A DNA stretch of 19,795 nt, taken from the NCBI GenBank assembly GCA_965603205.1, contig CBFDCC010000020.1:1-19795 (forward strand), given 5' to 3'. Source of the stretch: Temperatibacter sp965603205 (GTDB taxonomy: Bacteria > Pseudomonadota > Alphaproteobacteria > Sphingomonadales > Kordiimonadaceae). The notes beneath the pieces are model-generated. The model saw nothing but the letters and a program-made list of their open reading frames with translations, did not search any database and had not been told where the DNA came from. Within the stretch, counting starts at the first letter, position 1; the number at the start of each line of letters is the position of its first letter. Of this stretch, positions 7,101-15,192 are shown one piece after another. The position numbers and the translations under genes are program-made.

Positions 7101-8226
7101 AACGGCTGGTAACAAAGATCTTAAGAAAGGTGCTGTTGTAACAGACGAAGCACTGGATGAGATGACTAAGATTCAGTGGTGGGATATCGCCGTTGATGAC
7201 GAGAGCTCAATGGATCATATCGAAGGTCTACGTGGTCAGTTTGACGAATCTAAAGCATCACTGCAAGCCCGTTTCGACGAGAAAATCGAGAAGCTACAAC
7301 GTGGTGATGAGTTACTACCTGGCGTACTGAAGATGGTTAAGGTGTTTGTTGCCGTGAAGCGTAAGCTTCAACCTGGTGATAAAATGGCTGGTCGTCACGG
7401 TAACAAGGGTGTTATCTCACGCATTCTACCACAAGAAGATATGCCATATCTAGAGGACGGAACACCTGTTGATGTGTGTCTGAACCCTCTTGGTGTACCT
7501 TCGCGTATGAACGTTGGTCAGATTCTTGAAACTCACCTTGGTTGGGCATCTCGTGGTCTAGGTCGTCAAATCGACCAGATGCTAGATGATCACAAACATG
7601 GTAAAGCTACAATTGATGATTTCCATGGTAAGTTCAAAGATATATACGGCGATAAGCAGTATGAAGAAGATGTTTCTGATCTTGATGAAGCACAAATTCT
7701 TGAGCTAGCTGGTAACTTAACAAACGGTGTCCCAATGGGTACACCAGTGTTTGATGGTGCTGTTGAAGCAGACATCTGTGTAATGCTTGAAAAAGCAGGT
7801 CTAGACACATCAGGTCAGGTTGATCTGTATGATGGCCGTACGGGTGAAAAGTTCGACCGTAAAGTTACTGTTGGTTACATCTATATGCTGAAGCTTCATC
7901 ACCTTGTGGATGATAAAATCCACGCGCGCTCAATTGGGCCGTACTCTCTTGTTACCCAGCAGCCGCTTGGTGGTAAGGCACAGTTCGGTGGACAGCGCTT
8001 TGGTGAGATGGAAGTGTGGGCGCTGCAAGCTTATGGTGCAGCTTACACCCTTCAGGAAATGCTTACTGTTAAGTCGGATGATGTTGCCGGCCGTACAAAA
8101 GTATATGAAGCTATTGTTAAAGGTGACGATACATTCGAAGCAGGCATTCCAGAGTCGTTTAACGTACTCGTTAAGGAAATGCGTTCGCTTTGTCTGAACG
8201 TCGAGCTTTTAAACAGCGAAGAGTAA
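4129..8226 (+). CDS. rpoB: DNA-directed RNA polymerase subunit beta
   Basis: RpoB forms one side of the polymerase cleft and much of the active-centre wall. The product has 1365 residues, as expected for alphaproteobacteria, and starts MAASFTGRKRVRKDFG. The rifampicin-binding pocket lies at about residues 513-545: FFGSSQLSQFMDQTNPLSE is intact, with D524, H534 and S539 corresponding to E. coli D516, H526 and S531, so the wild-type sensitive residues are present. Later come CPIETPEGPNIGLI, the active-centre segment GDKMAGRHGNKGV, and the C-terminal PLGGKAQFGGQRFGEMEVW, which contacts RpoC. An earlier in-frame GTG (4078) is not supported by the family. It is followed by rpoC after 83 bases containing two hairpins. 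Confidence 0.97.
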   Translation: MAASFTGRKRVRKDFGHITEVAKMPNLIEVQRHSYDHFFKTGATEEERLKSGLEKVLKSVFPIQDFAGTSSLEYVRYELEKPKYDVEECVQRDITYACPLRVTLRLIVFEIDPDTEAKSVLDIKEQDVYMGDLPMMTPSGTFVVNGTERVIVSQMHRSPGVFFDHDRGKSHSSGKFLFASRVIPYRGSWLDFEFDPKDIVNVRIDRRRKLPATSLLYALGLSAEDILEYFYNTISFVRTEGGWRVPFTADSWRGQKPVFDLVDAASGEVIVEAGKKVTPRLAKKLEKSGIEAILVPDEQIEGRYAAADLIDEKTGRIYIEGGQEITAEHIETLSAAGHDQINVLDIDNVNVGAYIRNTLAADKVECTDGALAEIYKVMRPGEPPTKETAEALFYGLFFDEERYDLSDVGRVKMNMRLGIECEDTMGVLRREDILKTLKTLVELKDGKGEIDDIDHLGNRRVRSVGELMENQYRIGLLRMERAIRERMSSVDIDTVMPHDLINAKPVVAAVREFFGSSQLSQFMDQTNPLSEITHKRRLSALGPGGLTRERAGFEVRDVHPTHYGRICPIETPEGPNIGLINSLATYAQVNKYGFIESPFRKVVDSKVTDEVIYLSAMEETNYRVAQANAELNEDGTFSSDLVSCREAGEFVLLKPENISLMDVSPKQLVSVAAALIPFLENDDANRALMGSNMQRQAVPLVRAEAPFVGTGMERVVAQDSGAAIAAKRTGIVEQVDATRIVIRATDEKDASRSGVDIYTLRKFQRSNQNTCINQRPLVKVGDLIKEGDIICDGPSTDLGDLALGRNALVAFMPWNGYNFEDSILISERIVKEDVFTSIHIEEFEVMARDTKLGPEEITRDIPNVGEEGLRNMDEAGIVYIGAEVHPGDILVGKITPKGESPMTPEEKLLRAIFGEKASDVRDTSMRLPPGVAGTVVEVRVFNRHGVDKDERAMTIEREEIERLSKDREDERVILERSIYSRLKPLLVSRTVTAGNKDLKKGAVVTDEALDEMTKIQWWDIAVDDESSMDHIEGLRGQFDESKASLQARFDEKIEKLQRGDELLPGVLKMVKVFVAVKRKLQPGDKMAGRHGNKGVISRILPQEDMPYLEDGTPVDVCLNPLGVPSRMNVGQILETHLGWASRGLGRQIDQMLDDHKHGKATIDDFHGKFKDIYGDKQYEEDVSDLDEAQILELAGNLTNGVPMGTPVFDGAVEADICVMLEKAGLDTSGQVDLYDGRTGEKFDRKVTVGYIYMLKLHHLVDDKIHARSIGPYSLVTQQPLGGKAQFGGQRFGEMEVWALQAYGAAYTLQEMLTVKSDDVAGRTKVYEAIVKGDDTFEAGIPESFNVLVKEMRSLCLNVELLNSEE

Positions 8227-8235
8227 TTGAGCGTA

Positions 8236-8280
8236 GGGCAGGGCGATAGTTACCGTTCCTGCCCGCCACTCATTGAGTGG
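8236..8280 (+). other. Two hairpins in the rpoB-rpoC spacer
   Basis: GGGCAGG (8236-8242) pairs with CCTGCCC (8258-8264) across a 15-nt loop. CCACTC (8266-8271) pairs with GAGTGG (8275-8280) around a 3-nt loop. They sit one base apart and neither has a T tract. They could act as an RNA processing or pausing element between the two polymerase genes. Confidence 0.5.
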
Positions 8281-8309
8281 TTAGACTAATAATAGAAAGA
8301 CGCCGGACC

Positions 8310-11300
8310 ATGAACCAAGAAGTGATGAAATACTTCAATCCGAACCAAAAGAGCGAGAACTTTGACCAGATTCAAATTTCTATCGCGTCACCTGAGCGCA
8401 TTCGCTCTTGGTCATTTGGGGAGATTAAGAAACCTGAGACTATTAACTACCGTACATTCAAGCCTGAAAAAGATGGTTTGTTCTGTGCGCGTATTTTTGG
8501 TCCTGTAAAAGATTACGAATGTCTTTGCGGTAAATATAAGCGTATGAAATATCGCGGTATTATCTGTGAGAAATGTGGCGTAGAAGTTACACTTTCTAAG
8601 GTACGTCGTGATCGTATGGGCCATATTGAACTAGCTGCGCCTGTTGCGCATATCTGGTTCCTAAAATCATTGCCGAGCCGTATTGGTGCTTTGCTTGATA
8701 TCACTCTTAAAGATCTAGAGCGTGTGCTTTATTTCGAATATTATGTTGTGATTGAGCCAGGCCTAACGCCGCTTAAACAGTTCCAACTTCTGTCAGAAGA
8801 TGACTTCTACCGTGCTCAAGAGGAATATGGTGAAGATAGCTTCCAAGCAGGTATTGGCGCTGAGGCTATTCGCAAACTTCTTCAGGCGATTGACCTTGAA
8901 GGCGAGCGTGAGAAGCTTCTTATTGATTTAGCTGAGACAAAGTCAGAGCTAAAGCCAAAGAAAATTGTAAAACGCTTGAAGGTTATCGAGGGCTTCCTAG
9001 AATCTGGTAATAAGCCAGAGTGGATGATCCTAGAAATCGTTCCTGTAATCCCGCCGGAGCTGCGCCCACTCGTGCCACTAGATGGTGGCCGTTTTGCTAC
9101 ATCAGATCTAAACGATCTATATCGTCGTGTGATCAACCGTAACAACCGTCTAAAGCGCCTGATTGAACTACGTGCGCCTGACATCATCATCCGTAACGAG
9201 AAGCGTATGCTTCAGGAATCTGTTGATGCATTGTTTGATAACGGTCGTCGTGGTCGTACAATTACTGGTGCCAATAAGCGTCCGCTGAAATCACTTTCAG
9301 ACATGCTTAAGGGTAAGCAAGGTCGTTTCCGTCAAAACCTTCTTGGTAAGCGTGTTGATTATTCTGGTCGTTCTGTAATTGTAACAGGTCCTGAGCTGAA
9401 ATTGCACCAGTGTGGTCTTCCAAAGAAGATGGCGCTAGAGCTATTTAAGCCGTTCATTTACTCACGTCTTGATAAGCTAGGTATCGCAACAACTATTAAA
9501 GCTGCGAAAAAACTAGTGGAAAAAGAGCGTCGTGAAGTATGGGATATCCTAGAGCAGGTTATTCGCGAGCACCCAGTGATGCTAAACCGTGCGCCTACGT
9601 TGCACCGTCTTGGTATCCAGGCGTTTGAACCCGTACTAATCGAAGGTAAAGCTATTCAGCTGCACCCGCTAGTATGTTCAGCCTTTAATGCTGACTTTGA
9701 TGGTGATCAGATGGCCGTTCACGTGCCTCTGTCTATTGAAGCACAGCTAGAAGCACGTGTGTTGATGATGTCAACAAACAACATTCTGTCACCAGCGAAT
9801 GGTAAGCCTATTATCGTTCCATCACAGGATATTGTACTTGGTATCTATTACATGACATCAGTGCGTAAGGGTGACATCGGCGAAGGTAAAGCTTTTGCAA
9901 CTATGGATGAAATCCAACATGCGTTGGACAATAAAGTTGTAACATTGCATTCTAAGATTACAGCGCGCTATGAGACTATTGATATTGAGGGTAACCCTGT
10001 TATAGAACGCGTAGAGACCACACCTGGTCGTATGCTTCTTGCACAACATTTGCCTAAGCACGCTAACGTGCCGTTTAGCCTAGTGAACCGTCTTCTAACG
10101 AAGAAGGAAATGACAGAGAATATCGATGTTGTTTACCGTCACTGTGGTCAAAAAGCATCCGTTATCTTTGCAGATAGCTTGATGGGCGAAGGTTTCCGTC
10201 GTGCTTGTGCTGCGGGTATTTCATTCGGTAAGGATGATATGATTATTCCACCAGCGAAAGAGAAATTGGTAGCCGATACCAAAGCTCTCGTTAAGGAATT
10301 TGAAGAGCAGTATCAAGATGGTCTGATTACCCAAGGTGAGAAATACAACAAAGTTGTAGACGCCTGGGCACAGTGTGGTGACAAAGTTGCCGACGCGATG
10401 ATGGCCGAAATGGAAAAAGTTGCTGTTGATGAAAACGGTCGTGAAGCAGACGTTAACTCAGTATTTATGATGGCTAACTCTGGTGCTCGTGGTAGTGCGG
10501 CGCAGATGAAGCAGCTTGCTGGTATGCGTGGTCTAATGGCTAAACCTTCTGGTGAGATTATCGAAACACCGATTATCTCAAACTTTAAAGAAGGTCTATC
10601 AGTGATCGAATACTTTAACTCATCTCACGGTGCTCGTAAGGGTCTAGCAGATACTGCGCTTAAAACAGCGAACTCTGGTTACCTAACACGTCGTCTTGTT
10701 GATGTATCTCAGGATTGCGTAATCGTTTCACACGATTGCGGTACTGAAAATGGTATCATGACTAATGAAGTTTCAGAGGGCGGTGATATTCTTGTACCAC
10801 TATCTGAACGTATTCTTGGTCGTGCACTTGCGGTAGATTTGAAGGATCCAGTTTCTGGTGAAGTTCTTTTTGAAGCAGGTACATTACTTGATGAAGTATC
10901 ATCTGATGCTGTTGAAACTGCTGGTTACTCTGAGATTAAAATTCGCTCAGTGCTAACATGTGAAGCCAAATCTGGTGTTTGCGGTAAATGTTATGGTCGT
11001 GACCTAGCACGCGGTACTAAGGTTAATATGGGTGAAGCTGTTGGTGTTATCGCGGCTCAGTCAATTGGTGAGCCTGGTACTCAGCTTACAATGCGTACAT
11101 TCCACATTGGTGGTACTGCGACAGTGAACGCTGAATCAACTATTGAATCATCCGCTGATGGTTCTGTGCGTATTGAAAACCGTAATGTGGTTGAAGATAG
11201 TAAGGGCCGTAAGGTTGTTATGAGCCGTAATCTTGAGATTATTGTGACTGATGACATGGGTAAGGATCGTGCTAAGCACCGTATTCCTTATGGTTCACAT

Positions 11301-12536
11301 CTAGCTAAAGATGAAGGCGATCGCGTTGTAAGTGGTGAAAAGCTTGCAGAGTGGGATGCTTATACTATTCCAGTGATCACAGAGAAATCTGGTACTGTTC
11401 GTCTTGTTGACCTTATTGAAGGTATCTCTGTTCGTGAGAACGTTGATGATGCAACGGGCCTTGCGTCCCGCGTTATTGTTGATTGGCGTACTGCACCAAA
11501 GGGTACTGATCTTCGCCCACGCATTACACTACGTGATGACAAGGACGAAGTGATCGAGCTATCTAATGGTACAGAAGCACGTTACTTCTTGTCAGTTGAT
11601 GCCATTCTTTCTGTTGAAGATGGTGCCATGGTTTCTGCGGGTGACGTAATTGCGCGTATCCCACGTGAAGCTGCTAAGAACAAAGATATTACAGGTGGTC
11701 TACCACGTGTTGCTGAATTGTTTGAAGCGCGTCGTCCAAAAGACCATGCTATTATCGCCGAGTGTGATGGTATCGTAGAATTTGGCCGTGATTATAAGAA
11801 CAAGCGTCGCATTGTGATCCGTCCACGGGACGGTGAAGGTGAGCCAGTAGAATATCTAGTACAAAAAGGTAAGCATATTGCCGTTAACGAAGGTGACTTC
11901 ATCCAAAAGGGTGAATATCTAATCGACGGTAACCCTGCGCCTCATGATATTCTTCATGTTCTTGGTATCGAAGCCCTTGCGAACTACTTGGTTAAAGAAG
12001 TTCAAGACGTTTATCGTCTGCAAGGTGTGAAGATCAATGATAAGCACATCGAAGTGATCGTCCGTCAAATGCTTCAAAAAGTTGAAGTAAAATCATCTGG
12101 TGATGGAACATTCCTTCTTGGTGAGCTTGTTGAACGTGAAGAGTTTGCAGAAGCAAATGCTAAGCTTGTTGCAGAAGGACGTACGCCTGGAGCTGGTGTC
12201 CCAATTCTACTCGGGATTACTAAAGCCAGCTTGCAGACACGTAGCTTTATCTCGGCAGCGTCTTTCCAAGAAACAACACGCGTTCTAACGGAGGCCGCTG
12301 TTGCAGGTAAGAAAGATAAGCTAATCGGTCTGAAGGAAAACGTGATTGTGGGTCGTCTGATCCCTGCTGGTACAGGTGGTGTTGTTAACCGCCTACGCCA
12401 AGAAGCGTTCCGTAGAGATCGTGTTGCAGAAGCTGCAGCAGCTGCTGAGAAACCAGCAGCAGAAGCCGTCGATCCGCTTAAGGCTGCAATGGCAGAAGAA
12501 ACAGCTGCTCAAGCTGAGTCAAACAGCGAAGCGTAA
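8310..12536 (+). CDS. rpoC: DNA-directed RNA polymerase subunit beta'
   Basis: RpoC carries the catalytic Mg2+ site. The product has 1408 residues, normal for the class, starting MNQEVMKYFNPNQK. The first zinc site is CLCGKYKRMKYRGIICEKCG (about residues 71-90). The absolutely conserved NADFDGDQMAVHVP motif places the metal-binding aspartates at 462, 464 and 466. The second zinc site is CEAKSGVCGKC, and the trigger-loop region follows with GEPGTQLTMRTFHIGG. The C-terminus ends in an Ala/Glu-rich tail that looks disordered. The start is set by the family N-terminus; an in-frame GTG 33 bases upstream lies inside a hairpin. The ribosome binding site is weak (GAAAG about 10 bases upstream). A strong terminator follows. 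Confidence 0.97.
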   Translation: MNQEVMKYFNPNQKSENFDQIQISIASPERIRSWSFGEIKKPETINYRTFKPEKDGLFCARIFGPVKDYECLCGKYKRMKYRGIICEKCGVEVTLSKVRRDRMGHIELAAPVAHIWFLKSLPSRIGALLDITLKDLERVLYFEYYVVIEPGLTPLKQFQLLSEDDFYRAQEEYGEDSFQAGIGAEAIRKLLQAIDLEGEREKLLIDLAETKSELKPKKIVKRLKVIEGFLESGNKPEWMILEIVPVIPPELRPLVPLDGGRFATSDLNDLYRRVINRNNRLKRLIELRAPDIIIRNEKRMLQESVDALFDNGRRGRTITGANKRPLKSLSDMLKGKQGRFRQNLLGKRVDYSGRSVIVTGPELKLHQCGLPKKMALELFKPFIYSRLDKLGIATTIKAAKKLVEKERREVWDILEQVIREHPVMLNRAPTLHRLGIQAFEPVLIEGKAIQLHPLVCSAFNADFDGDQMAVHVPLSIEAQLEARVLMMSTNNILSPANGKPIIVPSQDIVLGIYYMTSVRKGDIGEGKAFATMDEIQHALDNKVVTLHSKITARYETIDIEGNPVIERVETTPGRMLLAQHLPKHANVPFSLVNRLLTKKEMTENIDVVYRHCGQKASVIFADSLMGEGFRRACAAGISFGKDDMIIPPAKEKLVADTKALVKEFEEQYQDGLITQGEKYNKVVDAWAQCGDKVADAMMAEMEKVAVDENGREADVNSVFMMANSGARGSAAQMKQLAGMRGLMAKPSGEIIETPIISNFKEGLSVIEYFNSSHGARKGLADTALKTANSGYLTRRLVDVSQDCVIVSHDCGTENGIMTNEVSEGGDILVPLSERILGRALAVDLKDPVSGEVLFEAGTLLDEVSSDAVETAGYSEIKIRSVLTCEAKSGVCGKCYGRDLARGTKVNMGEAVGVIAAQSIGEPGTQLTMRTFHIGGTATVNAESTIESSADGSVRIENRNVVEDSKGRKVVMSRNLEIIVTDDMGKDRAKHRIPYGSHLAKDEGDRVVSGEKLAEWDAYTIPVITEKSGTVRLVDLIEGISVRENVDDATGLASRVIVDWRTAPKGTDLRPRITLRDDKDEVIELSNGTEARYFLSVDAILSVEDGAMVSAGDVIARIPREAAKNKDITGGLPRVAELFEARRPKDHAIIAECDGIVEFGRDYKNKRRIVIRPRDGEGEPVEYLVQKGKHIAVNEGDFIQKGEYLIDGNPAPHDILHVLGIEALANYLVKEVQDVYRLQGVKINDKHIEVIVRQMLQKVEVKSSGDGTFLLGELVEREEFAEANAKLVAEGRTPGAGVPILLGITKASLQTRSFISAASFQETTRVLTEAAVAGKKDKLIGLKENVIVGRLIPAGTGGVVNRLRQEAFRRDRVAEAAAAAEKPAAEAVDPLKAAMAEETAAQAESNSEA

Positions 12537-12560
12537 GTTTTTACTGAATATAGAGAAATA

Positions 12561-12593
12561 AAAAGGGCAGTCCTGTTGGATTGCCCTTTTTTT
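12561..12593 (+). terminator. Strong intrinsic terminator after rpoC, probably bidirectional
   Basis: AAAAGGGCA (12561-12569) pairs with TGCCCTTTT (12582-12590), and the helix continues inward through G-T, T-A, C-G and C-G pairs to a TGTT tetraloop, giving 13 bp. The T run extends to 12593. The A run on the left gives a T-rich tail on the minus strand, so it can also end transcripts of the convergent minus-strand gene, which stops at 12656. Confidence 0.93.
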
Positions 12594-12655
12594 GTGGTTA
12601 CAGTCATTCGACGATGGTGTTTCTGCGTAAAGTCAGCAGTTACAGCCAGCACCAG

Positions 12656-13984
12656 CTATAAGTTAAATTTAGTATCTATTTTATTGGTGTCGTTTCCACG
12701 GCTGTCTTCGCCTACCCATTTGTCGATTGATGAGCCTAAATCTAACGCGATATGTCCCATTTTGGATAGTTCATGACAATATTGTTTAGCAACGATACCT
12801 GCTGCGACAAAATACAGTCTGGGTGCATTGCATTTTTTTATTTGAGTTAGGATGTTATTATGTTCGGTGGGGTATAGTTTGGGTGCTCTGTCGCGGTCCT
12901 CAATTGGTATAGAATTAATCTGTGGAGGAATAGCAATAAAGTGCACATCCTTCGCTCCCAATTTATAAAAAATATTTAGAAGTTCATCATGACAAGATAT
13001 TATACCAATGTTGGGGCAGCTATTAATAAGCTTTTGAATATTCTCTTTGCTCGCAATTTCTTTGCAATCACTTTTTGCTATGAGGTGATGGCCTTCTAGT
13101 TTTTTAATATTTTGATACAAATAATGAATGCCTGACGCTAATCCATAGTAGCCTCGCCAAATTCTGGAGGCGGTTGCTTCAATGCGTCTGGGCGTTGGGA
13201 TGTTAAGTATATCTGCAGATAAATAAGCCTCTTGGAGAGGGAGGGCTATAGTCTTTAAATCTGTAGTTTTTAATTGCCCTACACCGAACATTATCTTTGA
13301 AATTTGACCTAAGGCTTGGCGCTGAATAGATTTGCTCGGTATATACTGGTTGAAGGCACTTATGATGCTACCTTCCCCGTCCCCTAGCCTAAGATAATGG
13401 CAGCTCTTACCTGTATTATATTTTTCAATGATTAAATCAATAAAACAGGATGTGGAAATTTGCTCCATCACTGAATTTAACGCATTAACCTGATCAATAG
13501 TGTCTTCGATAGGGAATTTTTCCATAATATCTAAGAGATAAAATTCATTTTGAACAAATTGCCTCATTTTATGCAGAGGGGGGATTTGACTAAGGCTAAG
13601 TCTCCAGTTAGGCCAGTCTTTGTATTTTCTATAGAATTTTGCATTGTAGGTGGCTAAATATTTTCCAGCGGTATCTTGGCTGTATGCATATAGAGATGCT
13701 TCATATTCAGGCTTGTCGGTTTTTCGTAGATTGAAAATAATGAAAAGGTGATAGTAAGCTAGCTCTTGGCTAGCATCTTCACTTAAAATCATATGGACTA
13801 ACTCATAGGCGCGCTGATATTTTTTGTTATCGATTAGATGTGCGATTTTCACATATTGATCTTGAAACTTCTTAGCAGCCTTAGGTAATCTTAGTGGAGA
13901 GTTTTCATTTCTCTTGCCTCTAATAGTTCGTCTAATTATAGAGGCTAAATTCTGCGCATAATCTATGATTTTAGTGTGGCCCAT
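12656..13984 (-). CDS. Probable GT-D-fold glycosyltransferase with helical N-terminal region
   Basis: The 442-residue protein is probably a glycosyltransferase of the GT-D fold (the former DUF1792 family, whose founding member extends a glycan on a streptococcal adhesin). Seen in the sequence: RLGDGEG at residues 199-205, the family's signature near the sugar-nucleotide site, and the C-terminal block FVAAGIVAKQYCHEL...GHIALDLGSSIDKW (about 392-423), which matches the family's closing motif. Residues about 35-130 are helical, with TPR-like spacing (KKYQRAYELVHMIL, then LAYYHLFIIF); a TPR assignment is tentative. There is no signal peptide or membrane segment, so it is likely cytoplasmic. The minus-strand ATG has AAGGA 5 bases upstream. 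It ends the cassette, 47 bases after the first sulfotransferase. Acceptor and donor are unknown. Confidence 0.7.
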   Translation of the reverse strand: MGHTKIIDYAQNLASIIRRTIRGKRNENSPLRLPKAAKKFQDQYVKIAHLIDNKKYQRAYELVHMILSEDASQELAYYHLFIIFNLRKTDKPEYEASLYAYSQDTAGKYLATYNAKFYRKYKDWPNWRLSLSQIPPLHKMRQFVQNEFYLLDIMEKFPIEDTIDQVNALNSVMEQISTSCFIDLIIEKYNTGKSCHYLRLGDGEGSIISAFNQYIPSKSIQRQALGQISKIMFGVGQLKTTDLKTIALPLQEAYLSADILNIPTPRRIEATASRIWRGYYGLASGIHYLYQNIKKLEGHHLIAKSDCKEIASKENIQKLINSCPNIGIISCHDELLNIFYKLGAKDVHFIAIPPQINSIPIEDRDRAPKLYPTEHNNILTQIKKCNAPRLYFVAAGIVAKQYCHELSKMGHIALDLGSSIDKWVGEDSRGNDTNKIDTKFNL

Positions 13985-14031
13985 GTTGATCCTTGCATTG
14001 AGATGTTATCTTGGTTGCAATGTCCTATAAT

Positions 14032-15024
14032 CTATTGAATTAGAAATTCGAGTTTAATACGGCTTAGGTATCTTTTGAGCTTTGCTTTTATGCGTTGTTT
14101 CTTGTGGTGGCGGGATAGCTTTTTGATGAAAATCGCTAAATTTTCTAGATAGGCCATTGTATCCTGCTCTGAAGAAATTAGTGTGGGCCCCTTAGTTAGT
14201 TCTTGTCGAAGTAACTTAAGTTTTGGGTGTTTAAGATTGAATTTTATATTGTGGATGATGGATTTGGATAGAAAGTAATCAATAGGTAACGTCATTTTAT
14301 CATTGAAGGAGCTACTGTATATTTCTCTAGCCTCTTTAAATTTTTTCATCGTCTCATTATACCCCGACCCTGCGAGCAAGAGCTGTGTAGATAGATCAAT
14401 GCTATTGTTTTGGATAACTTGGTTTTGAAGGGCTATAACCTTAGTTTTTTTCTTTGGTATGTCTAAAAAGTATAAGAACTCAGGTATTAAGTTCTTTTTA
14501 ATATTTTCATATGAGAATACTTTAACATTCTCTGAGCTAAATTGCTTTTCCCATCGTTTAATGGTGCCAGCATAATTTAATGCAAATGTTAATCCTTTAG
14601 GTAAGTTATTAGCAAGCTTAAATTCATGGGTAACTTTTAATCGTTGAGAAAGTGCGCTGAGTGCATAATCATAGACATTACGAAAGCCTATGATGATGTA
14701 GACTTTGTGTTCGGATAAAAGCTGGCGAAGAGTTTTTATATGACCATTGTGGAAGTGACAGAAGCCTTCTCCTGATAGAAACAAGGTGTGATGGTTTTCG
14801 GTTTCTGCACATGCTATTGCGCGGCCTATATATTTTGAGAATGATTCGGTGTCTCCATTCATTATATAATGCGCTAAACCTGAGTGTTGTTTTGACTTTG
14901 AGAACAATTTTTCCTCTGGCCAATGGATGCCATGTTTTGCAAGAAATGCTCTATTATCCATGCAAAAATGCTGGACCGCGGTAGTACCTGTTTTGTGAGT
15001 ACCAATGTGTAGAATAATTTTCAT
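14032..15024 (-). CDS. P-loop sulfotransferase-like protein, copy A
   Basis: This 330-residue protein resembles the sulfotransferase superfamily, which moves sulfate from PAPS to sugars, lipids or proteins. The 5'-phosphosulfate loop is IGTHKTGTTAVQHF (residues 7-20), with K11 as the expected PAPS-binding lysine. The 3'-phosphate motif is GFRNVYDYALSALSQ, with R115 and S123. The Gly-rich helix GEGFCH lies at 85-90. The C-terminus is basic. No signal peptide is visible, so it acts in the cytoplasm or as a membrane-associated enzyme. It is a paralogue of copy B just upstream; the first 40 residues differ at only three positions. The ribosome binding site is weak (AAGAG about 11 bases from ATG). 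Substrate is unknown; a glycan is likely given the neighbouring glycosyltransferase. Confidence 0.75.
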   Translation of the reverse strand: MKIILHIGTHKTGTTAVQHFCMDNRAFLAKHGIHWPEEKLFSKSKQHSGLAHYIMNGDTESFSKYIGRAIACAETENHHTLFLSGEGFCHFHNGHIKTLRQLLSEHKVYIIIGFRNVYDYALSALSQRLKVTHEFKLANNLPKGLTFALNYAGTIKRWEKQFSSENVKVFSYENIKKNLIPEFLYFLDIPKKKTKVIALQNQVIQNNSIDLSTQLLLAGSGYNETMKKFKEAREIYSSSFNDKMTLPIDYFLSKSIIHNIKFNLKHPKLKLLRQELTKGPTLISSEQDTMAYLENLAIFIKKLSRHHKKQRIKAKLKRYLSRIKLEFLIQ

Positions 15025-15190
15025 AAATTTAAAAACTCTTAGATATTAAATGTTGTATATTTTGATAATGCGTAATTTAAAGATTATGTCAGAAACTAGC
15101 TCTTTGATACCCTAAATATAGAGGTTCGTATATATTGTGCTGCATCTAATGAAAAGCGAGCTTAAATGGTGATGAGAACTTGTGGATAAA
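15025..15190 (-). repeat. Upstream region of copy A, duplicated copy of 16270-16440
   Basis: This spacer aligns along its length with the spacer upstream of copy B. Shared runs include AAACTCTTAGATATTAAAT next to the start codon, GTCAGAAACTAGCTCTTTGA and the following TACCCTAAA, and AACTTGTGGAT at the far end. Because it precedes both genes it probably carries a promoter read on the minus strand. I could not fix -35 and -10 boxes: CTGACA occurs in both copies, but the distance to the next AT-rich box differs (17 versus 15 bp to ATTATC). Confidence 0.75.
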
Positions 15191-15192
15191 AG

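Noticed and set aside
12594..12655. Short open frame on the plus strand just after the rpoC terminator
   Set aside because: It runs into the minus-strand glycosyltransferase gene, has no ribosome binding site and shows no recognisable features.
15181..15189. TGTGGATAA, a perfect DnaA box on the minus strand
   Set aside because: It is single, the duplicated partner at 16434 reads TGTGGATTT, and no other boxes or AT-rich unwinding element cluster around it. Chance is the simplest explanation.
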